Assembly (NCBI GenBank): GCA_030609865.1
Contig: JAUWSZ010000170.1
Coordinates: 1 to 6,180, forward strand
Reading direction: 5' to 3'
DNA from: a bacterium
Lineage (GTDB): Bacteria; Desulfobacterota; DSWW01
DNA: 6,180 nucleotides
Of this stretch, positions 1 through 4,948 are shown piece after piece. Both the position numbers and the translations under genes were made by a program. The notes beneath the pieces are model-generated. The model did no database searches, had not been told where the DNA came from, and saw nothing but the letters and a program-made list of their open reading frames with translations. Within the stretch, counting starts at the first letter, position 1. Each line of letters opens with the position of its first letter.

Positions 1-71
1 ATGACCGAAGCGATCGTTTCTTCCTCGTTGTAGGCAGGGATGATCAGGCTGACCTTGAATGCTTTGTACAT
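1..71 (-). CDS. Family 2 glycosyltransferase, N-terminal fragment (continues past the window)
   Basis: Only the first 23 codons are inside the window. They start at an ATG (71-69) and include KVSLIIPAYNEEETIASV. This is the first beta strand and nucleotide-binding loop of GT-A fold, family 2 glycosyltransferases: a hydrophobic strand, then P-A-Y-N-E-E. Such enzymes transfer a sugar from a nucleotide sugar on the cytoplasmic side of the inner membrane, either to a growing lipid-linked glycan or to polyprenyl phosphate. A Shine-Dalgarno-like GGAGAG (87-82) lies 10 bases upstream of the ATG and supports this start. The gene follows the GT-C gene on the same strand after a 164-base spacer, so it may be the next gene of the locus or may have its own promoter. 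The fold assignment is firm. Substrate and subtype (for example dolichyl-phosphate-mannose-synthase-like or polymer-elongating) cannot be judged from 23 residues. Confidence 0.85.
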   Translation of the reverse strand, partial: MYKAFKVSLIIPAYNEEETIASV

Positions 72-81
72 GATGAATGTT

Positions 82-87
82 CTCTCC
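82..87 (-). promoter_or_regulatory. Ribosome binding site of the GT2 gene
   Basis: GGAGAG on the minus strand, 10 bases before the ATG at 71. It is the best purine-rich match upstream of the fragment and supports that ATG as the start. Confidence 0.55.
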
Positions 88-140
88 GGGAGGCTTCTTC
101 GGGTAAGGGGCCAAACCCTACATCGGAAATTATGAAGAAT

Positions 141-169
141 AATATAACACAGATTTTTTCGTATTGCAC
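141..169 (-). promoter_or_regulatory. Possible sigma-70-type promoter for the GT2 gene
   Basis: The spacer between the GT-C and GT2 genes holds a clearly AT-rich patch in otherwise GC-rich DNA. On the minus strand it contains TATATT (146-141), a good -10 hexamer. Seventeen bases upstream is GTGCAA (169-164), a poor -35 that matches TTGACA at only three of six positions. A transcript from here would have an untranslated leader of roughly 60 bases before the ATG at 71. The base composition and -10 are visible; promoter activity is inferred. Confidence 0.35.
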
Positions 170-235
170 CCTTTCCCTCCCTGCACGGGCACCTTCCTCA
201 TGCCGGGAGTCCACCGCATTGCTGAATCACGCCAA

Positions 236-1930
236 TCAGTCCCCGGGCTGGGCCGGGCCGGAAGCATCCTCCTCTTTTATCTGGAAGATGCGCAACTTGC
301 GGTCGTTGGGTGCCTTTTCCTCGTGGAGAAGCCTGAGATCCTCTGGAAACCGGTCTTGCTCGAGGAGGAACGCAAGCTGGGGACGGGTCGGGATGAAATA
401 CTCGTCCACCACAAGATAGTCGATTTCGTGGGACCGAGCGTAACGAACGATGGCCGGCAGTTCCTCGTTCGGCACGGGGTGCATTAGGCGATTGGCGTAG
501 TACGAGACTTCGGGCTTCCTTGTCAGAATCACAGCGTTCGCCGGAAGATTTTCGTCCATCCAGTTCCCGGCCGCCCGGTATTCCACTGGGTATTGAACCA
601 GCATCCTTGCCTTGATCGGCTTGGCAACGAGAATGGCAAGGAGGGGTATGGAAAAGAGGACTCCGGGAAGCGAGAGAACCCATCTCCTCATGGGTGTCTT
701 CTTCTGTCCGATCATGGTTGAGGTTTGCCAAATCCAATCCTCGAGGGCGGTCACCCCTCTTGCGGCCCAGAGCAGAAGGACGGGGGTCATGGGCAGGAGA
801 TACCGCGGCCAGATCCTGAAGGTGAGGAAGACAAGGAAGGGAACGCAGGCGACCACGAGAAAGACCTCTTTTTCGAGCCGGGCTCGATCCCATGGGTCCC
901 GGAAGAGCCCGAGGAGGACGAAACCGAGGAGGAAGGCGGGAAAGACCTTCCAGGAGAATAGGGTGACGAAGAAATTCTTGAACTGCAGGAAAGATCCTCC
1001 CACCAGGACTTTCGGATTTTCCAGAATCATCCCGAGCACCGTCTTGTCTTTGACGAGTTCTGTATAGTCGAAGAATTCGGTGCCTTCTTCGTTCAGCTTT
1101 CCTGCCAGGCTCTCTCTCGTCTCCAGGTCCATGTTGCCCACGAGCAGGATCAGTTTGGTCTTCCCGCTGATGCTCAGTTCCCCGGACGATTTCTTCAGAA
1201 AGATCGGATAAGGGGCGCTGATCAGGGACCAGGAGAGGGCCATCAGAAGCAGATTTCGCAAGGTTTTTTTTTGGAACAAACAGCGCTTTCCCGCAAAGGT
1301 GAGGACCGCGAAGGAGAACAGGACAAGAAAGAACAGAAGGCCCTCCGAGCGTGTGAGGTACACGAGGGCCAGAAGAACCCCGGCAAAACAGAAGTCGATG
1401 CCCCTGCCTTCCGTGAGTCCCTTGTGAAGAAACAGCAGAGCCGTAACGAGCAGAAAGGTGTAGAGCGGCTCGGTCATGGATCCCCAATAAAAGGAGAGAA
1501 GGAGGCCGGGAAAGAAGGCGAGGAAGAAAGAGGCCCAGCGCGCAACCCGGACGCCGTAGATCCGCCGGGCCAGGTAGAAATAGGGGACAACCATGCCTCC
1601 GCCGAACGCTACGTATGTGAAATTCGTTCCCAACTCCAGATTTTCGGTGAACAGGGAGAAGAAGCCGGCCACCATGGGGAGCAAGGGCGGACACATGGTG
1701 ATCGGTTGATCCAGGAGCCGAAACCCGAGGCCGTGCCACAAATTCTTTCCCAGGGCAAGATAGATCACCTCATCCGTTCCGACCACATCCTTGAACTGGA
1801 TGAGGATCAGGCGGCAGGCCAGGGAGAACAGGAGCAGAGCAAACAAGAATGCCTTTTGGGACCTCGGTTCGTCCCAAATGGAGACCGCTTCCGTGCGGCC
1901 CGGCTGCTCTGAGATGCTGTCCGGATTCAT
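236..1930 (-). CDS. Multi-membrane GT-C glycosyltransferase, GT39/ArnT-like
   Basis: The product is a 564-residue integral inner-membrane protein of the GT-C type, which normally uses polyprenyl-phosphate sugars on the periplasmic face. After a polar N-terminus, a first membrane helix (about residues 27-46) leads into a loop with Asp53-Glu54 (GTDEVIY). This fits the catalytic acidic pair in the first periplasmic loop of ArnT/PMT-like enzymes. A P-P-L motif at 81-83 is also typical of family 39. Many hydrophobic helices follow, and the last 100 or so residues (from about YRAAGNWMDENLPANAV) look soluble, as in related proteins with a periplasmic C-terminal domain. The ATG at 1930 overlaps the stop of the Wzz/kinase gene as ATGA and has no clear ribosome binding site of its own, so translation is probably coupled. 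An upstream ATG in the same frame at 2233 would add 101 residues lying wholly within the kinase gene and unlike a protein N-terminus, so I reject it. A run of nine A residues interrupts the gene at 1272-1264. The acceptor (glycan, lipid or protein) is unknown. Confidence 0.82.
   Translation of the reverse strand: MNPDSISEQPGRTEAVSIWDEPRSQKAFLFALLLFSLACRLILIQFKDVVGTDEVIYLALGKNLWHGLGFRLLDQPITMCPPLLPMVAGFFSLFTENLELGTNFTYVAFGGGMVVPYFYLARRIYGVRVARWASFFLAFFPGLLLSFYWGSMTEPLYTFLLVTALLFLHKGLTEGRGIDFCFAGVLLALVYLTRSEGLLFFLVLFSFAVLTFAGKRCLFQKKTLRNLLLMALSWSLISAPYPIFLKKSSGELSISGKTKLILLVGNMDLETRESLAGKLNEEGTEFFDYTELVKDKTVLGMILENPKVLVGGSFLQFKNFFVTLFSWKVFPAFLLGFVLLGLFRDPWDRARLEKEVFLVVACVPFLVFLTFRIWPRYLLPMTPVLLLWAARGVTALEDWIWQTSTMIGQKKTPMRRWVLSLPGVLFSIPLLAILVAKPIKARMLVQYPVEYRAAGNWMDENLPANAVILTRKPEVSYYANRLMHPVPNEELPAIVRYARSHEIDYLVVDEYFIPTRPQLAFLLEQDRFPEDLRLLHEEKAPNDRKLRIFQIKEEDASGPAQPGD
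1927..1930 (-). promoter_or_regulatory. ATGA stop/start overlap, translational coupling
   Basis: The TGA stop of the Wzz/kinase gene (1929-1927) and the ATG of the GT-C gene (1930-1928) share two bases. No Shine-Dalgarno sequence precedes the ATG; the upstream bases encode the tyrosine tail. Termination and re-initiation by the same ribosome is the usual explanation, so the two membrane proteins are probably made in fixed proportion. Confidence 0.8.
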
Positions 1931-4038
1931 CGTTTTGCCGTGTAGTAGTACGTTGGGCCACGAAGGAACCGGACTTGGTTCAACACGATTCCAAGGATGC
2001 GGCAGTTCATCAGGTTGAGGGATCTCTTTGTCCAGGCCGCCCTCTCTGCCGAGGTCTGTCCGCTGGCGATCACCCACAGGGCAGCGTCCGTCCACTGGGC
2101 AAGGGCGATGGTTTCGGGGGCCTCCAGGAGGGCGGAGGAGTCGATCAGAACCCAGTCGAAGCCTTCTTTGAGCGTTTCCATCATGCGGGGGACACCCGCC
2201 GATTCCAGGAGGGCCGAAGGCATGGGGGGACAAGGGCCTGCAGGGAGGCAGAAAAGGTTTTCGACCTCGGTTTGTGCCGTGTATTCCTTGGGATCGCCCC
2301 CTGTCTGTAGAAGGTTCGAAAAGCCGACGGTCCCGTCGAGTGAAAACGCTTCATGGAGGCTCGGCTTTCGTAAGTCGCCGTCAACGATCAGGACCCTTTG
2401 TCCCCGTTGGGCCAGTGCGATGCCCAGGTTGGCGGTAAGCGAGGTTCTTCCCTCCCTCGGGCAGGCGCTGGTGATCAACAAGGCCTTGTGGTTTTCCGCA
2501 GTCCCCGAGTGGTGAACAATGCTGGCCAAATGCTGAAGGAAATCTACGTACGAAATGTCAGGATACAGCAACGGGGCCTTTACGAGGGAAGGGTCCTTCC
2601 GGAAGCGCGAGATTCGGAAGTGAGGAAGGACACCCAGCAAAGGGAGTTGCAGGATTTCGTGAATGTCCCTCTCGTTCTGGATCGTCGTGTCGAAATAATC
2701 CCTCACGTAACAGAGCAAAAGTCCCACCAAGAGCCCCACGCCGGCCGCAATAGGCAAGAAGTAAGGACGATAGCCCGCAGGCTTGTCGGAGGGGACCGCC
2801 TTCTCGATGATCTGGATGTTTGCCCGCGGGTTTTCAAAGCCCTGAAGGATCACCGTTTCTTTTATGCGGCTGATCATGGAGTCGAACAGCACCCGGTTGG
2901 CCTTGGAATCATTCAGCAACTGAAGGTATTGGATCTTTTGCTCATCGGCCCGAATGACTTCCTCTTGCACGGTCTCCAATTCGTCCGTCAGGGAGGCCTC
3001 CTGCGACTTCGCCATTTCATAGGTGATTCGCAACGACTCGATCGCTTTCAGAACCTCTGCCCGGATACGTCCCTCCAATTCTTCGATCGTGGAATTCAGC
3101 TCGATCATTCGAGGGTGTTTTTCCATGTACCGTTTGCGGATCCGGGCCTGCTCCGTCTTCAGGACGTTCATCTGGCCATTCAACGCGGCAATTTGCGGAT
3201 TCGAGGAAAGGATCATAGGGGAGTTTTCCAGGCGTGTCGGATCGTTTTCGAGTTGTTTGGCGTCGCGGTAGACGCTTTCTGCGGCAATCCGGGCGATCCG
3301 GGCCTGAACAAGGGAGGAATTCAGTGCGTGGAGCTTCTGGAGAAGAATATTCTCCCTGTCGTCCACCGAGATCAGATCCCGGTCCTTCTTGAAGTCTTGC
3401 AGCGCCTGGTCTGCTTCCAGTACGTGTTTCTCCAGCGTTATGAATTCCTCCTGAAGCCATTCGAGGTTTTCCCGGATGCGCTCGGACCGGTCTTCGTACA
3501 GGATCTGCGTGTACTCTTCGAGCAGGGTGTTGACCACCTCCGCCGCCCTGTCAGGATCCTTCGCCTTGAAGCTCACCTCGATGTGGTTGCTTATGTAGGT
3601 CGGTTGCAGGACGGAGACCTTTTCTGCGAAGGCCCCGGCGGCCATCTCCCGTGTGATGACTCTGGGTTCGCCGCCGAAGAGATTTTTTGTTTCTTCCCCT
3701 AGGTGATAATCGTCCCACAACTCCAGTCGATCCAAGACCCTCTCGGCAACTCGCCTCGATTTGAGAACCTCAAATTGGGTCGTGCTGAAGAGCCTCTTGG
3801 ATACGATGTCGACCCCTTCCGAATATACGATCTCGGACAGCATGGTCATGGGGCTTAGGGGAGGAGGGTTGAGTACCAACTTTATGGTTCCGGCATAGTT
3901 GGGCTTCGTGGCGAGGAGGTACATGCCCGTGAGACCGACAACGAGTACGAAGAAAACGATCGCTGTCCACTTGTTCTTTCGAATGACCCGGAGGTGATCC
4001 CTCATGTGGACGGGCGGGAAGTCTTCATCGCGATACAT
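1927..4038 (-). CDS. Wzz-type polysaccharide co-polymerase fused to a BY-kinase domain (degenerate Walker A)
   Basis: This 703-residue protein has the GumC/Wzc layout. It should sit in the inner membrane, setting polymer length and linking synthesis to the OPX exporter. Residues about 13-24 (MRDHLRVIRKNKW) begin a Wzz domain. Helix 1 spans about 25-44; a long, coiled-coil-rich periplasmic region follows, with a GNVR-like stretch (YLQLLNDSKANRVLFDSM). A proline-rich segment (P416, P420, P425) precedes helix 2 (about 426-445). The cytoplasmic domain starts near DTTIQNERDIHE. It keeps Walker A' (VLIVDGDLRKP, D553/D555), a Walker B Asp (D633 in WVLIDSSAL), PAGPCPPMPSALL, and a tyrosine tail (Y697-Y699). 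Three features differ from active kinases. Walker A reads ACPREGRTS, with Arg531 where Lys is expected and Arg528 for the usual Gly. The EX2RX2R oligomerisation motif appears as D499-x2-Q502-x2-A505. Walker B is followed by SSA instead of TPP. The ATG at 4038 has AGGAAG about 13 bases upstream, a long spacing; Met12 is an alternative start. Architecture is secure; kinase activity is doubtful. Confidence 0.93.
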   Translation of the reverse strand: MYRDEDFPPVHMRDHLRVIRKNKWTAIVFFVLVVGLTGMYLLATKPNYAGTIKLVLNPPPLSPMTMLSEIVYSEGVDIVSKRLFSTTQFEVLKSRRVAERVLDRLELWDDYHLGEETKNLFGGEPRVITREMAAGAFAEKVSVLQPTYISNHIEVSFKAKDPDRAAEVVNTLLEEYTQILYEDRSERIRENLEWLQEEFITLEKHVLEADQALQDFKKDRDLISVDDRENILLQKLHALNSSLVQARIARIAAESVYRDAKQLENDPTRLENSPMILSSNPQIAALNGQMNVLKTEQARIRKRYMEKHPRMIELNSTIEELEGRIRAEVLKAIESLRITYEMAKSQEASLTDELETVQEEVIRADEQKIQYLQLLNDSKANRVLFDSMISRIKETVILQGFENPRANIQIIEKAVPSDKPAGYRPYFLPIAAGVGLLVGLLLCYVRDYFDTTIQNERDIHEILQLPLLGVLPHFRISRFRKDPSLVKAPLLYPDISYVDFLQHLASIVHHSGTAENHKALLITSACPREGRTSLTANLGIALAQRGQRVLIVDGDLRKPSLHEAFSLDGTVGFSNLLQTGGDPKEYTAQTEVENLFCLPAGPCPPMPSALLESAGVPRMMETLKEGFDWVLIDSSALLEAPETIALAQWTDAALWVIASGQTSAERAAWTKRSLNLMNCRILGIVLNQVRFLRGPTYYYTAKR

Positions 4039-4074
4039 TCTGGGCTCGTTTCTTCCTGACTCGTTGGGGTTGCA

Positions 4075-4716
4075 TCAAAAGAATCGTTCCGGCACGATGA
4101 TCACATCACCGGGCATCAAGAGTACGTCGTCTTGCAGATTTCCCTCTTTCGTGATGCGCACCGTATCAACGTAGAACACTCGACTTCCCCCGTTCTCTTT
4201 CCGGATGATCTTCACCTTGTTTCGCTTTGCGATGGGCGTAAACCCGCCCGCCTTCGAGATGGTCCCCATGAGGGTGTTGGAATGGGTGATCCGGTAAGGT
4301 CCGGGCGTGCCTACCTGACCCATCAGGTGAACCACGTCCTGCTTGTATTCCTGGAGGATGATCTGCACATCGGGGTGGACGAGGTAGCCTTCACTCAGTC
4401 TTGCCTCGATGCTCTTTTTCAATTCAGGGGCGGTAAACCCGGAGGCCCTCACCTTCCCGACAAGGGGAAGCTCGATGAAGCCCTCGTTGCTTACCCGGAC
4501 GATTGCAGTCAGGTCCGGCTCTCCATACACCAGAACGTTCATCAGATCCCCGGACCCGATTGTGTAGTCGGAGGTGGGCGCAGGGGACAAAGAGGGATCC
4601 TCCGGCCCGGCAGGCAGGTTCCATGAATCAGCCGGCTGCTCCTTCGGTTCCGTCCTCTGAAACAAACTGCAAGAGAGCGGTCCGAACAACGGAAGGAGAA
4701 GCAGGAGGATAGCCAC
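4075..4716 (-). CDS. Short OPX polysaccharide export protein (Poly_export plus SLBB), start uncertain
   Basis: This is a Wza-family periplasmic or outer-membrane-associated export protein, 213 residues from the GTG at 4716. A hydrophobic segment (ILLLLLPLFG) ends at Cys16, resembling a lipoprotein signal, though the lipobox PLSC has Pro at -3. A Pro-rich linker follows. The Poly_export domain runs from about 50 to 123 (SDYTIGSGDLMNVLVYGEPDL, with LPLVGKVRASGFT and YLVHPDVQIIL inside it). One SLBB domain runs from about 127 to 175 (VHLMGQVGTPGPY). The end is MPGDVIIVPERFF, with no room for the C-terminal membrane helix of Wza, so a separate outer-membrane pore is needed. The gene lies 36 bases before the Wzz/kinase gene. 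The start is unsettled. GTG 4716 gives a signal segment with no positive charge. GTG 4872 in the same frame gives 265 residues, but its extra 52 read through a GC-rich hairpin and do not look like protein. An ATG at 4739 with GAAGG just upstream would give MDLSHSKR before the signal, but it is one base out of frame at a run of four A residues. Function is secure, N-terminus is not. Confidence 0.88.
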   Translation of the reverse strand: MAILLLLLPLFGPLSCSLFQRTEPKEQPADSWNLPAGPEDPSLSPAPTSDYTIGSGDLMNVLVYGEPDLTAIVRVSNEGFIELPLVGKVRASGFTAPELKKSIEARLSEGYLVHPDVQIILQEYKQDVVHLMGQVGTPGPYRITHSNTLMGTISKAGGFTPIAKRNKVKIIRKENGGSRVFYVDTVRITKEGNLQDDVLLMPGDVIIVPERFF

Positions 4717-4948
4717 CCTTTTGAGTGGCTGAGGTCCATCCGCCTTCGCAGGGGACCACGGCCCTGGTCGCGGGTGAATGGAACCGCATCCTTCGAAACT
4801 CGCTTTTGTGAGCTTCGGCGTGATGTCGCCCCACGCGCTTACCCGTGGGGCTCCATTCTGATGGCGTCTCACCTAAGGATTCCCCCTGCGGTGTTTCCCG
4901 TGCTCTCGGGATTCCGTTGGTTGAATCGGCTGAAAAGCCGGACTCCCA
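4717..4948 (-). other. Leader or intergenic region upstream of the OPX gene, with RNA secondary structure
   Basis: This 232-base stretch lies between the beta-barrel stop and the favoured OPX start. It holds a small hairpin just after the barrel stop (CGGC, loop TTTTCA, GCCG, not followed by a T run, so not a convincing terminator). A strong hairpin lies at 4851-4828, and another small one (GACCA, loop GGGCCG, TGGTC) near 4765-4750. One reading frame is open through it from a GTG at 4872, but the resulting residues do not look like a natural N-terminus. I recognise no known riboswitch class; I compared it mentally with c-di-GMP (GEMM) and cobalamin consensus elements and found no match. Confidence 0.45.
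4828..4851 (-). promoter_or_regulatory. Perfect 8-bp GC-rich hairpin in the OPX leader
   Basis: On the minus strand GCCCCACG (4851-4844) and CGTGGGGC (4835-4828) are exact reverse complements around an 8-base loop. Two further short helices can flank it: CCAT/ATGG (4864-4861 with 4856-4853), and GTGAG/CTCAC (4872-4868 with 4812-4808) closing both into a three-way junction. No T run follows, so it is not an intrinsic terminator. It may be a regulatory leader element or a repeat; the pairing is seen, the function is not known. Confidence 0.4.

Larger units (their letters stand above)
72..235 (-). other. Intergenic spacer between the GT-C and GT2 genes
   Basis: This 164-base stretch holds no convincing coding region. 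Besides the possible promoter and ribosome binding site, a small imperfect hairpin can be drawn just upstream of the GT2 ribosome binding site, from GTAGGG and CCCTTAC with one bulged base. There is no GC-rich hairpin followed by a T run on the minus strand after the GT-C stop, so no intrinsic terminator separates the two genes. Read-through and a new start are both possible. Confidence 0.5.

Noticed and set aside
220..240. Sigma-54-like TGGCGTGATTCAGC on the minus strand after the GT-C gene
   Set aside because: The GG and GC elements are 9 bases apart, not the required 10, and the -12 half is poor. Sigma-54 control is common in some EPS and exosortase loci, but this site does not support it.
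198..1739. Long minus-strand open frame (513 codons) in another phase of the GT-C gene
   Set aside because: The translation is rich in Arg, Pro, Gly and Ser with no membrane helices, typical of an out-of-frame reading of GC-rich DNA. The overlapping GT-C frame is clearly real. It matters only as the possible slippage frame at the A run.
1271..1912. Plus-strand open frame of 213 codons, rich in Glu, Gly, Lys and Arg
   Set aside because: It is antisense to the hydrophobic part of the GT-C gene; its charged composition is the expected complement of Leu and Phe codons.
2398..3702. Long plus-strand open frame (434 codons) opposite the Wzz/kinase gene
   Set aside because: It is the antisense shadow of a gene with clear domain motifs. 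Its translation has no recognisable motif or membrane pattern.
4132..4626. Plus-strand open frame of 164 codons opposite the OPX gene
   Set aside because: It is antisense to a well-defined Poly_export/SLBB gene and shows no protein-like features.
4717..4948. Known riboswitch (c-di-GMP class I or II, cobalamin)
   Set aside because: Short similarities such as GGGAA and CACCGCAG are present, but the conserved core sequences of these classes are absent.
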